From Aliarcobacter sp. (GTDB lineage Bacteria > Campylobacterota > Campylobacteria > Campylobacterales > Arcobacteraceae), in contig JAQTXB010000007.1 of the NCBI GenBank assembly GCA_028688995.1, positions 78,234 through 142,233 on the forward strand: DNA of 64,000 nt, read 5' to 3'. Positions 44,991 through 55,200 of the stretch are shown here, one piece after another. Positions within the stretch are counted from its first letter, which is position 1, and every line of letters starts with the position of its first letter. The translations under genes and the position numbers were made by a program. The notes under the pieces were generated by a model. The model saw nothing but the letters and a program-made list of their open reading frames with translations. It was not told the DNA's origin and ran no database searches.

Positions 44991-45092
44991 ATGACAATAA
45001 CTACTTTTATTGCAGGTTTTATTTTAGCTTTTCCTTTAATTTTTGGACTTATTGGAATTGCAATATTTTCAGCTAAGAAAAGAGAGAATTAA
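44991..45092 (+). CDS. 33-residue single-helix membrane peptide
   Basis: A short frame (MTITTFIAGFILAFPLIFG, then IGIAIFSAKKREN) with an AAAGGATAATTT ribosome site 4 bases ahead. One hydrophobic helix with a basic tail is the layout of small regulatory membrane peptides and type I toxins. Located 40 bases after the HTH gene, possibly co-transcribed. Reality rests on ribosome site and composition. Confidence 0.45.
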   Translation: MTITTFIAGFILAFPLIFGLIGIAIFSAKKREN

Positions 45093-45134
45093 AGAGTTAG
45101 AATATATAATATTTTAAAATCTAATTTTAATTTT

Positions 45135-46052
45135 TCAAGCTAAATAATGTTGTGTAATAGAAGCACGATTATGCTTCATTTCATAACTTACTTCTTGCAA
45201 ACACTCTTCGTATGAATATCTGGCTTTGCCATATTCAAACATTCTTCTTTTTGCAAAGTTCCATCTTAAACCATGTGATGATTCTGGATTCTCATTTGAA
45301 AGAAAGCTAGCTTGTTTTAAATCATTATAGTAAGCTTGTCTATTTATTTTAAATACTTTAAATTCTTCTAAATGATTTTCTAATTTTTTATATGTATCTA
45401 GACTGATTAAAACATCACCAACTTTTCCACCTTTTTCTTTTGTAACAAGTATTCCAACTTCTTTTTGTGTAATAAAATCAATTTTTCTTCCTTTTATTTG
45501 TTCATATCTTATTAAAGCTATTCCTTCAATTCTTGCTCCTCCTTCAAGTTGAATAGAAGCAGCTAATTGATGTAAAGAATCTTTTAAATTAGAGATTAAA
45601 AGTTCAGGATTTGAATAAGTTCTATTGTGGTAATTATTAGCAACTAATTTAAAATCTCTAGCATTATCTAAAATAGTTTGTCTAATTGAGAAATCATATT
45701 CTCTTTCATGTTTACTGATATTCTTTGAAAATTTTGTTAGAGCAATTTCTAATTTTCCTAAAGATGCAGATATTTTTTCTAAATATTGTTTTGAGGGATA
45801 ATATTCTACTTTGTATTCCATGTAAGCCAAAATATGTTCAGATTCAATTTTTTCAAAATCTTTTATGTTCCAGTGTTCTAAAAGATAGTTAAAAAAATTG
45901 TTCCAAATATTTCTATAAGATTCCATTGTTTTATAACTTGCAACTTTTTGATAGTGTACATGATTTGGATTTATTCTATCTTCTTTTTTTGCACCAGATT
46001 CAAAGATTTGTTTAACTAATAATGAGCTTTGATAATATACACTTCCACGCAT
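45135..46052 (-). CDS. Tyrosine recombinase (integrase)
   Basis: A 305-residue site-specific recombinase. The N-terminal core-binding domain runs over about residues 35-110 (YKTMESYRNIWNNFFNYLLE). The catalytic part shows GGARIEGIALIRYEQI (Arg), GHxxR-like SHGLRWNFAKRRM, and MKHNRASITQHYLA at the very end with the Tyr nucleophile. It is the full-length integrase of this segment, unlike the single-domain enzyme at 38 kb. It lies 12 bases after the AbiEii-type toxin gene on the same strand. Confidence 0.8.
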   Translation of the reverse strand: MRGSVYYQSSLLVKQIFESGAKKEDRINPNHVHYQKVASYKTMESYRNIWNNFFNYLLEHWNIKDFEKIESEHILAYMEYKVEYYPSKQYLEKISASLGKLEIALTKFSKNISKHEREYDFSIRQTILDNARDFKLVANNYHNRTYSNPELLISNLKDSLHQLAASIQLEGGARIEGIALIRYEQIKGRKIDFITQKEVGILVTKEKGGKVGDVLISLDTYKKLENHLEEFKVFKINRQAYYNDLKQASFLSNENPESSHGLRWNFAKRRMFEYGKARYSYEECLQEVSYEMKHNRASITQHYLA

Positions 46053-46064
46053 ATTTTAATACTT

Positions 46065-46817
46065 TTATATATTTGAATAGATTTCATTTTCAATTAAAAT
46101 ATATTCATCATCTAATAATTCATAATTTATATTATAAGATGCACATATATTTTCTAATAAATTTTTTAAATAAGTGACTGTATTTTTTGCTAAAAAATCA
46201 TATTTAATATTTGGATTCATCTGTTTTATTTCATGTAAATATAACTCTTTTAATTCTTCTGAATTTGAAATATTTACAAGAGTGTTATGTAAAGCAATGA
46301 TTTTTTCTTTTTTTAAAATCATTTTAGAAAATATTACTGGATCTTCATGGATTGCAATAGCTATATCAAATAAATCTCTTGAGTTTCCAATATCTCCTCT
46401 ATAATAAATTTTTTTAGCAATAATTTCTTCAATTGTATCAATTTGTATATCTTTATTCCATATATTAACTTTACAAAATGGTTCTTTTGATTTTTTTACT
46501 ACATCAAAAAATTGAATTTTTGAGTCTTTATCGATTACAATTTCAGTATAAATATCATTGTGTCTAAAATTACCAGTAAAACCCATAGAATTCATTTTAG
46601 ATTTGATATTTTCACTCCAATTAGATGGTTTTAACAAATGAGTTTTATTTTCATTTCCATAAATAAAAATATCAATATCAGTTGAATATCTATGATTCCA
46701 ATAATATCCTGCAAGTGCAGTTCCACCACCTAAGCTTGAAATGTCTAAGAGATTATTTTCTTTTAATAGTTCTAATGTAACTTCAAGCATAGCTTTTTGT
46801 TTTGAAAAATCATACAT
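46065..46817 (-). CDS. AbiEii/AbiGii-type nucleotidyltransferase toxin
   Basis: A 250-residue protein of the nucleotidyl transferase AbiEii toxin family. The signature is LGGGTALAGYYWNHRYSTDIDIFIYG (residues about 28-53), with the catalytic Asp pair in STDIDIF, followed by IDTIEEIIAKKIYYRGDIGNSRDLFDIA. AbiEii toxins add nucleotides to tRNA or other targets and give abortive phage resistance. It overlaps the upstream HTH gene by 8 bases, giving a two-gene toxin unit. Confidence 0.82.
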   Translation of the reverse strand: MYDFSKQKAMLEVTLELLKENNLLDISSLGGGTALAGYYWNHRYSTDIDIFIYGNENKTHLLKPSNWSENIKSKMNSMGFTGNFRHNDIYTEIVIDKDSKIQFFDVVKKSKEPFCKVNIWNKDIQIDTIEEIIAKKIYYRGDIGNSRDLFDIAIAIHEDPVIFSKMILKKEKIIALHNTLVNISNSEELKELYLHEIKQMNPNIKYDFLAKNTVTYLKNLLENICASYNINYELLDDEYILIENEIYSNI

Positions 46818-47328
46818 TTAAACTCTTTTTATTTAAAATATTTTGTAAAGCTGAGGGAATAGATTTATTTAAAATATTTGTATTTGATTCAAAATGTTTT
46901 AATCTAAATCTTTTATCCCATTTTTTGGCAATACCATCAATAGTTCTGAATGGACTTGTTATATAAATATTTTTAATATTACGTTTTGAAAGAGTGAATA
47001 TTGAAATAAAATCTTCTAATTCATCGATTTCTATCTCTTTAAAAAACTTTGAATAAATAGTTTGTTCTTTGATGTTTCCATCATGATAATCTTGTTTCGA
47101 AAAGGCTTTTTTTATATCTTCATATGTAAATTTTTCATCTTCAATATTTCTATTTAGAATATGAAAAAATCTATGATTTTCCTTTTTATTCAATACTTTC
47201 TCTACAAAATCAACTTCTAGATTTGATAATAATTCATAAAGTTTATTTCTATTGCTATTTTCTTGTTTCCAATCATTTAATGTTGCAAATGGAATATCTA
47301 AATATTTACTAATTTCTATTTGTGTCAT
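46810..47328 (-). CDS. HTH partner (antitoxin-like) of the AbiEii toxin
   Basis: A 172-residue protein starting with a compact HTH (MTQIEISKYLDIPFATLNDWKQ) and ending in a helical basic domain. It precedes and overlaps the AbiEii-type toxin gene, the normal place for its antitoxin/repressor. It does not look like the classical AbiEi winged helix, so it is probably one of the alternative partners. Expected to neutralise the toxin and bind the promoter to its right. Confidence 0.6.
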   Translation of the reverse strand: MTQIEISKYLDIPFATLNDWKQENSNRNKLYELLSNLEVDFVEKVLNKKENHRFFHILNRNIEDEKFTYEDIKKAFSKQDYHDGNIKEQTIYSKFFKEIEIDELEDFISIFTLSKRNIKNIYITSPFRTIDGIAKKWDKRFRLKHFESNTNILNKSIPSALQNILNKKSLNV

Positions 47329-47769
47329 TGCAACTCCTTTTTGTTTACATTATATATGATAATCGTAATAATGTCAATTAATTTAGATTTATTATTTTGA
47401 TAGTTTTAGCCTCTATCATAGGTAAAATTTGTTAAGTCTATCTGCATTTTATTTTTAACTTTTGCATTTAAGTTACTCATTTTTTGTTTTTAGATATCAA
47501 AAAAATCCCTTAAGATTTACACAAAAAATAAGAATACAAAGATTTAGTCTTTGTTAATTGTTAGTTCAAAATTAAAAACTAGTGAAAATATAACATAGAT
47601 TTTTGTTTAATTTTTCAAAGAAATTTTTTTATATGGTTTCAAAATTTTTTTCAGTTTCCATTTTTTTAGGAAAAGCCTTTTAGAAACTAGTAAATAAAGG
47701 ATTATTATAGTTGTTTACAAATTATGAATAAACATAAAAATAAACAATTTTTAAACATTGAATTAAATA
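47329..47769. other. Gene-free AT-rich gap
   Basis: These 441 bases lie between the resolvase end and the AbiE partner start, upstream of the latter's promoter. I see no open frame with start and ribosome site on either strand, only poly-A/T runs and a short dyad (GATTTAGTCTTTG region near 47540). It should hold the promoter of the AbiE-type operon near 47340-47370. Confidence 0.5.
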
Positions 47770-48324
47770 TTAATTTCTATTCAAACTATCAATTAAAGTA
47801 CTTCTTTTAACTCCAAATGTTCTACAAACAGCAGCTTTACTCATTCCATCTTCTAAAGCTTTTTTTATTGCTATCATTTTTTCATCATCAATAGATCTAG
47901 GTCGTCCTCCTCTAATACCTCTTAGTTTTGCAGATTCAAGTCCAGCTTTTACTCTTTCTTGAATTAGACTTCTTTCAAATTGAGCTAAGGCTCCAAAAAT
48001 ATGAAAGAACAATTCTCCAGATGCTGTTGTTGTATCCATACCTTCAGTAATAGATACAAAAGAAACATTTCTATTTTTTAGATTTGTAATAACATCAATT
48101 AAATGAGCTAAACTTCTTCCAAGTCTATCTAGTTTCCAAACAACTAAAGTATCACCTTCTTTTAAAAACTCTATTGCTTTATCAAGCCCTACTCTTTTAT
48201 CTTTTGCACCTGATGTTTTATCTGAAAATATATTTCTTTCATCTACACCATATTTTATTAATGCATCTTTTTGCAAATTTAGATTTTGATCATCAGTTGA
48301 AACTCTAATATAACCTATTAACAT
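47770..48324 (-). CDS. Serine recombinase (resolvase/invertase)
   Basis: A 184-residue small serine recombinase of the Tn3 resolvase/Pin group. The N-terminal catalytic domain begins MLIGYIRVSTDDQN (Ser9 nucleophile) and contains VVWKLDRLGRSLAHL and GELFFHIFGALAQFERSLIQER, the classic blocks. The C-terminal HTH is VCRTFGVKRSTLIDSL. It lies 119 bases from the right copy of the 145-bp inverted repeat. It may resolve transposon co-integrates or invert DNA; which one cannot be told from sequence. Confidence 0.92.
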   Translation of the reverse strand: MLIGYIRVSTDDQNLNLQKDALIKYGVDERNIFSDKTSGAKDKRVGLDKAIEFLKEGDTLVVWKLDRLGRSLAHLIDVITNLKNRNVSFVSITEGMDTTTASGELFFHIFGALAQFERSLIQERVKAGLESAKLRGIRGGRPRSIDDEKMIAIKKALEDGMSKAAVCRTFGVKRSTLIDSLNRN

Positions 48325-48367
48325 ACGAAAAACCTCTTTGATAAGATTTCCGTATTATATCACAATC

Positions 48368-48382
48368 CGATAGTATTTATCG
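48368..48382. promoter_or_regulatory. Dyad upstream of the serine recombinase
   Basis: CGATA-GTATT-TATCG is an imperfectly centred inverted repeat, 44 bases before the recombinase start, followed by CGTATATTTATT. It may be a resolution (res) subsite and autoregulatory operator. Confidence 0.4.
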
Positions 48383-48442
48383 TATATTTATTTTATGGTA
48401 TTTTGTGCTTTTCTATGCTTTTTTTGATTTAAAGCTAGGGTG

Positions 48443-48587
48443 TCGGAAAACAGATGTTAAAAATATATTAGTTTTTATATAAAAATAAAATTTATGAAAA
48501 AAAACAAATCTGTGACGCGATCTGTGACGCGTTTCAGATATGATATAAATAAATTATTAAAAAAATTAATATTTAAGAATTTTACAA
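48443..48587 (+). repeat. Right copy of the ~145-bp inverted repeat
   Basis: Nearly identical, in inverted orientation, to 35832-35976. It contains two exact TCTGTGACGCG boxes in tandem (12-base period) and ends in a decayed version of the sbcD start (TTAAGAATTTTACAAAGG where the left copy has TTGAAAATTTTACATACG). The YobI-like gene starts 9 bases later. So this gene appears to be driven by a captured sbcD promoter. Confidence 0.85.
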
Positions 48588-48596
48588 AGGATTAGA

Positions 48597-51500
48597 ATGT
48601 TAGAAGAAATCGAAAAAGATCTAGCTAAATTAGTTATATTTTTGTTGAAATATTTGAATATTTATAATCAATATATTAAAAACAAATATTTTAAAACAGA
48701 AAGTAAGTACCAGTTTTTAACTCCTAATGATAACGCTGAACATATAGAAGAATATTCAATAGCTTTAGAAGATGCCCTAAATGAAAAAAAAGTTAGAAAT
48801 ATAGCTATTTCTGGTTCATATGGTTCAGGGAAAAGCAGTTTTATAAAAACATTTGAAAGACATAATGAAAATGGTGTGTATAAATTTTTAGATATATCCT
48901 TAGCAAAATTTAATAAAAAAAATGAAGCTAATCCAACTAAAACTGATGATATGGATCCATCTCTTATAGAAAAAAGTATTTTAGAACAAATGTTTTACAA
49001 AGTAAAGAGTAAACAAATTCCACAATCAAGACTAAATAAAATTAACAGAATGAGCTATTTACCTTTAAGAGTTGTTTCTAGTATATTAGCTATTTTATCA
49101 TTCTTCATTGTATTTAAACCAGAAATCTTATCTGAAGTAGTTTTTTTTAAAGATATTATAGAAATAACATCAAAAGATTATATAAAATATATTCCAATTA
49201 TAATTTTATTAGTAGGAGCTTATTTTTTTACTAGAAAAATACTATTAATATTAAGTAATACTAGTATGGATAAGGTAAATTTAAAAGATTTGGAATTAGT
49301 TTCAAATGATAAGAAAAATGAATCTTTACTAAATAGACATTTGGATGAAATTTTATATTTTTTTGAAAAAACATCATTTAATATAGTTGTTTTCCAAGAT
49401 TTAGATAGATTCGGAAATTTAGATATTTTTACCAAATTGAGAGAGTTAAATAATTTTATAAACAATTCAGAGCAAATCAACAGAGATATAAAATTTATAT
49501 ATGCAGTAAAAGATGAAATGTTCTGTGATGCACAAGAAAGAACTAAATTTTTTGATTTTGTTATACCTATCATTCCTTATATTAATGCAACAAACTCAAA
49601 AGAAAAATTATTAGAATTTTTTAAAGAGGAAGTTAAACATAATTTTTTATATGATATTTCACTTTACGTATCTGATATGAGACTTTTAAAAAATATATAT
49701 AATGAATATAAAATATATAGTATAAATCTTAATTCTAAGTTAGATAAAACAGAGTTACTAGCAATGATTATTTATAAAAATTTTGAACCACAAGATTTTG
49801 AAAAGTTACATAAATATGAAGGATTGGTGTTTGATATTTTTAAGAAAAAATCTGAACATATAAAAACTGTAATTGCTAAATTAAATATTCAAATTGAAGT
49901 TATTAAACAAAAAAGTGAAGAAATAGATAATGAATTCCAAGAAAATGTAATTGAACTTCGAAAAATTTATCTTTTAAAAATTGTTGAGAACTTTAATACT
50001 CAATTTAGGGGTAGTATTTCAACACCAACTAAAAATCTTAATTTGAAAATCTCATTAGAAGATGAAAACTTTGAGTTAATTAGAAATTGTAAAGAAATTG
50101 GTTTTGATAATTACCAATATAGTACAAAATTAGATTTTAAAAATATTGAAAATGAAATTAATTCAAAATATTCATATAAACAAAGAGAACAATTTATCCT
50201 TGATAAAATAAATAATAAAAAGGATGAATTATTAAGCCAAATCAATAAGTTAAAAGATGAAATCAATGAAATAGAAAATTACTCTATTAAAAAAATTATA
50301 AATACATATAAAGATATTAATATATTCGATGAGAAATTTGAGAAAAAAGAATTGTTAAAATATCTAATTAGTTATGGTCATATAAATAAAGACTATGATA
50401 TTTATATGTCAAATTTCTTTGGGATTAGTATTTCAAAAAATGATCATGACTTCTTATTAAACATCAAAAATAATGGTACACATTTTGATTTTAATTATAC
50501 TCTAAATAATTTGAACGAGATTCTTAAAATTGAAAGACTTGAAGTTGAAGAACTAAAAAAAGAAGCTATTTTAAATTTTAAATTAATTACTTATATTATT
50601 GATAATAAAAGTTTATATCCAAAACAATACATCCAAATATTTAAACAATTATCAAATGAAAGTGAAGTTTCAAAAGAATTTATTTTTGATTATTTAGATA
50701 CATATGAGAATCTAAATAGCTTTATAAAAAGTATAGTCAAATATTATCCATCTATTTGGCAACACATAGTTACAAGTAATGATTTCACAGTTAAACAACA
50801 AGAAAAATATTTTTATTCCTTTTTAGATAATTTAGAATTTGATGATATATTAAAATTAAATGTAGATAATACATTAAAAAATTATATAAAGTTAAAAACA
50901 GAATTTGAGCATATACCTAATAATTCTTTTAATTATAAATTAATAGCAATAATTGAAAAATTAAATATAAAATTTAAACTATTTAAAGAACACAGAGAAA
51001 AAATAACACCTTTTAGATTTATTTATGAAAATAACTTTTATGAGCTAAATCAACAAATGATAGATTATATTGTTTATGTTGAGAGTGGTTATGATTCTGA
51101 TATATACGACTATCTTATGAAATCTCACTATACGACAATATTTAACTCAAAAGCAGAAAAATTAAAACAATACATAACAGACAATATTAATGAATACATT
51201 GAAAATGTAAATTTAAAAATTGATACAAATGATCAAGAAATAGGAAAAATAATTATTGATTTCCTAAATAACAAAAAAATTAAAGAAGAGATAAAAGTTA
51301 AAATTATCCAAAAGCAAAAGAATAAAATTGTCGATATAAATTCTATAAATTCTAAAGAAATATGGTCTCTTTTATTTGAATACAATTTTTTATTACCTAC
51401 TTGGAATAATATACTTTATTACTATATTTACAGAGAAAATAATCTAGATTTGACTTTAATTAATTATCTAAATATACAGGAAAATTATACAATATTATCC

Positions 51501-52259
51501 GTATCAAAAATAAATAATGAAAAAGATTTTGACAAAGATACAATACTACAAAGTTTTAATAGAGAATTAATGCTTTGTGATAAAATAAGCAATGATGCTT
51601 ATGATTATCTCATTAAAAGTATTCATTTTATTAATTATCCGAAATTAAATATTGAAAACTTACATTCTAAAAAAATTGAATTAATGCTTGAATTCAATAA
51701 ATTTAAATTTTATCAAGAAAATATTGATTCTCTAAAAAAATATTTTTCTCCTAAACATATTGTATTTTTAGAAAAGAATATAAAAAAGTTCATTGAAAAT
51801 TACTCTAGTTTTAGTATTGATAGTGATGATGTTGAAAAACTATTAGAATCAAAAAATATTACCGATAAAAATAAAAAAGAAATTATTGAACTCATAGATT
51901 ATAATTTGATCCGTACTCCAAAAATTGCAAAATTGATATATTCAAATGTAGATAAAAGTATTATTAAACCATATATTTATGTTAAAAATATGATTTCTCA
52001 ACTTGAATCTATAGAATCAAAAGTTAATTTATTAGTGGAACAAGAAAGTGAACTAGATAATGACAAATTAACTGAGATGTTAGAGTTAATGTCTGATGAA
52101 TATAGCAAGATTGCAAAACTAGATGGAAAACAAACTGTACTTTCTGCTAAAGATTATAATAAAAAATTTATCAAATTATTACATTCTAGGAAATTTATTA
52201 CATTGGATAAGCTAGAAAAAAAAGATGAAATTAGACTTTTTATTAAGAATAAAAGCTAA
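48597..52259 (+). CDS. YobI-like transmembrane P-loop NTPase
   Basis: A 1220-residue protein of the YobI-type P-loop NTPase group (KAP-like STAND-related ATPases). Walker A is ISGSYGSGKSSFIKTF (71-86); two membrane helices follow in the region 155-212; Walker B is VVFQDLDRFGN near residue 265; the next block YAVKDEMFCDAQERTKFFDFVIP is typical of this family. The C-terminal 850 residues are helical and Lys/Asn-rich with coiled-coil stretches, probably a sensor. Similar proteins are common in defence islands. The gene starts right behind the captured sbcD promoter (AAAGGATTAGA ribosome site) and is followed 8 bases later by the helicase fusion gene. Confidence 0.78.
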   Translation: MLEEIEKDLAKLVIFLLKYLNIYNQYIKNKYFKTESKYQFLTPNDNAEHIEEYSIALEDALNEKKVRNIAISGSYGSGKSSFIKTFERHNENGVYKFLDISLAKFNKKNEANPTKTDDMDPSLIEKSILEQMFYKVKSKQIPQSRLNKINRMSYLPLRVVSSILAILSFFIVFKPEILSEVVFFKDIIEITSKDYIKYIPIIILLVGAYFFTRKILLILSNTSMDKVNLKDLELVSNDKKNESLLNRHLDEILYFFEKTSFNIVVFQDLDRFGNLDIFTKLRELNNFINNSEQINRDIKFIYAVKDEMFCDAQERTKFFDFVIPIIPYINATNSKEKLLEFFKEEVKHNFLYDISLYVSDMRLLKNIYNEYKIYSINLNSKLDKTELLAMIIYKNFEPQDFEKLHKYEGLVFDIFKKKSEHIKTVIAKLNIQIEVIKQKSEEIDNEFQENVIELRKIYLLKIVENFNTQFRGSISTPTKNLNLKISLEDENFELIRNCKEIGFDNYQYSTKLDFKNIENEINSKYSYKQREQFILDKINNKKDELLSQINKLKDEINEIENYSIKKIINTYKDINIFDEKFEKKELLKYLISYGHINKDYDIYMSNFFGISISKNDHDFLLNIKNNGTHFDFNYTLNNLNEILKIERLEVEELKKEAILNFKLITYIIDNKSLYPKQYIQIFKQLSNESEVSKEFIFDYLDTYENLNSFIKSIVKYYPSIWQHIVTSNDFTVKQQEKYFYSFLDNLEFDDILKLNVDNTLKNYIKLKTEFEHIPNNSFNYKLIAIIEKLNIKFKLFKEHREKITPFRFIYENNFYELNQQMIDYIVYVESGYDSDIYDYLMKSHYTTIFNSKAEKLKQYITDNINEYIENVNLKIDTNDQEIGKIIIDFLNNKKIKEEIKVKIIQKQKNKIVDINSINSKEIWSLLFEYNFLLPTWNNILYYYIYRENNLDLTLINYLNIQENYTILSVSKINNEKDFDKDTILQSFNRELMLCDKISNDAYDYLIKSIHFINYPKLNIENLHSKKIELMLEFNKFKFYQENIDSLKKYFSPKHIVFLEKNIKKFIENYSSFSIDSDDVEKLLESKNITDKNKKEIIELIDYNLIRTPKIAKLIYSNVDKSIIKPYIYVKNMISQLESIESKVNLLVEQESELDNDKLTEMLELMSDEYSKIAKLDGKQTVLSAKDYNKKFIKLLHSRKFITLDKLEKKDEIRLFIKNKS

Positions 52260-52267
52260 GGTTATTA

Positions 52268-55200
52268 TTGAAAAACATAATTTTCTGCGACATCGAAGCC
52301 AATATAAAAACTAAAAAAATCAATGAAATAGGTTTGGTTTATAAGTCTAATGAGCTAAAAACAACTTCAATAGAAGAGAGTTTTACTTTTATAAATTCTT
52401 ATAATACAAACTTTATTTCAGGTCATAACTTTATTGATTTTGATTTGAATATTTTAAAAGAGACTAGTTTATATCAGCATATCAAAGATTATAAAATCAT
52501 AGATACTTTGCCTTTATCTCTTTTACTTTTTAGTGAAAAAACTATTCATAGTTTGCCTAAAAACTATAAAAATGAAGATGATTTTGATAATAATCCAGTT
52601 GAAGATTCTAAAATCACTTCTATATTGTTTGACAAATTAATAGAACGATTTACAAATTTACCAAAAGATACTCAAAATATTTTTTATTCACTTTTACATG
52701 ACAATATCTATTTTAATGGATTTTTTGAGTATGTAAGTTCTGATATAAAATTAGAAAAACTAGATTTTGATGATTTGTATAATTTGATAAAAAGTAAACA
52801 TAATAAAACTATTGTAAATTTTGAATATTTAAAAGAGATTTTATTTACTCATAAAGTTCAATTATCTTATATTTTGGCACTTTTAACTCCATATATTGAG
52901 ATAAAATCCCATCCTCCTAAGATTTTATTTTCTTATCCTGATATTGTAGAGATTCAGAAAAAACTCTGTTTTGAAATAAAAAATGCAAATGATGTTTTAA
53001 GTGATTTTTCAAAGGAAGTTTTTGGATTTGGAACATTTAGAGAGTTTCCAAGATTAAATGCAAATTTGCTTGATAATCCCTCTATTTCACAAAGAGAGAT
53101 GGTTGAAGCTTCATTAAGAGATGACTCATTTCTTACAATTCTTCCAACAGGGGGAGGAAAAACTTTTACTTTTTGGTTACCTGCAATTTTCAAAGCCCAC
53201 TCTTATAAAGCTTTAACAGTTGTTATTTCACCTCTTCAAGCCTTGATTGAAGACCATATAAAAAGTTTTAATTCAAAGGTTGCAAACTTTAAAGCTGTGG
53301 CAATTAGTGGATTTATGAGTCCACTTGAAAGAAATGAAGCAGTTGAACAAGTAATAAGTGGTGAAGCTGATATTTTATATATTGCCCCTGAATCATTGCG
53401 TTCTAATACAATTTTTAATATCTTAAAAAATAGACTTATTGAAAGATTTGTTATCGATGAAGCTCACTGTTTATCAACTTGGGGAAATGATTTTAGACAA
53501 GATTATTATTATATTTGTGAGTTTATAAAAGATTTATTAGACAAAAAACCATTTCAAAATCATATTCCAATATCTTGTTTTACTGCAACTGGAAAACCTA
53601 GTGTTATAAAAGATATTGAAGATTATTTTTTAAATGGATTAGATATAAAACTTGATAAATATTTGGCTGTCCCTGAGCGAAAAAATCTACAATACAAATC
53701 TATTCCCTCAAACACAAAAGATAAATATGTGGAACTTTTAAAACTAATAAACGAACATGATGGTGCAACATTAGTTTATATTCCAACTTCTACAAAAAAT
53801 TGTGATGAGATAGCAAAAAAAATAGCTATGGATACAAATAAAATAGCAAAGTCATTTCATTCAAAAATTGAATCACAAGAAAAAATGCAAATACTAAAAG
53901 ATTATATTGAAAACAATATTGATATTATCGTAGCAACAACTGCCTTTGGTATGGGTGTTGATAAATCAAATATTACAAATGTAATACACTATGAAATATC
54001 TGATTCACTAGAAAACTATTCTCAAGAAGCAGGACGTGGGGCAAGGGATGAAAAGCTTGAAGCTTTTTGCCCAATTTTATTTGATGAGGATGATTTAGAC
54101 AAACATTTTGTTTCATTAAATAGATCAAAATTAACAGCAAGTGAAATAAACTCTATATTTTTAGTAATCAAAAAATCAAAAGGTGATGTAATTAATAAAA
54201 CAGCATTTGAACTGGCAAAAGAAGCTGGTTGGGATGTGGAAGATAGTTCAAATGATTATAGTACAAAAGTAAAAACTGCATTATTAGAACTTGAAAGAGA
54301 AGAGTATATCAGCAGAAAAAGAAATAAAACAAACTTCTTTGCAGATTCAATAGCTTCAAAATCTATGGAAAAACTACATCAAAAACTAGAAGAATCAACT
54401 TTTAGTCAAGAAGAACAACAAAGATTAATCCTTGTATTACAAAATATCATAGGAAGAGGAAAACCCGATGCTGTACAAATTGATGAATTGGCTTATATTT
54501 TGGGATACTCAAAAAATGAGATTTCTTTAGCGATAAATCAATTAAAACAGTTGGAACTTTTGGGTGATAGTAAAGATTTGAGTTTAGAAATCAGTATTTA
54601 TAGTTTGAATAAATTCAAAAAAATAAGAGAAATAGAATTAGTTTTATTAAATTATTTAGAGTCTTTAAATAACTCAAAGGTAAGAATTAGAGAGTTAAAT
54701 GAAGAACTTAACAAACAAGAAATAAGTTCTAAAAATGAATCTGAATTAATCAAATCAATAATAAAAAGTTGGAGAAGTAAATCAAATTTTATTTTTAATA
54801 GACAAAATAGAGAACAAGATTTGTGGTATTTCAAATTTGAAAATCTTGAAAATATAAAAAATAAAATCCAAAAAAACCATGAAATTAGTGAAAATGTTTT
54901 ACTTATCTTAACAAAAAATTTAGATAACAAACAAAAGGAAGAAGTTGTATTTTCCCTAAAAAGATTACATGAATTAATGGATAAGAAATATGATATTGAA
55001 GATATTGATAAATCTTTATTGTATATGCATCACTTAAATATTTTAGAATTACTTAAAGGGCGATTTATAAACTATACTCCAATGATTATTGAAAAAGAAG
55101 AAAAAATCCAAACGAAAAGAAAATATACAAAAGCAGAATATAAAAACCGACTAGAACAACACTATCAAACAAAAATAGAATCTATTCATATTATGGGTGA

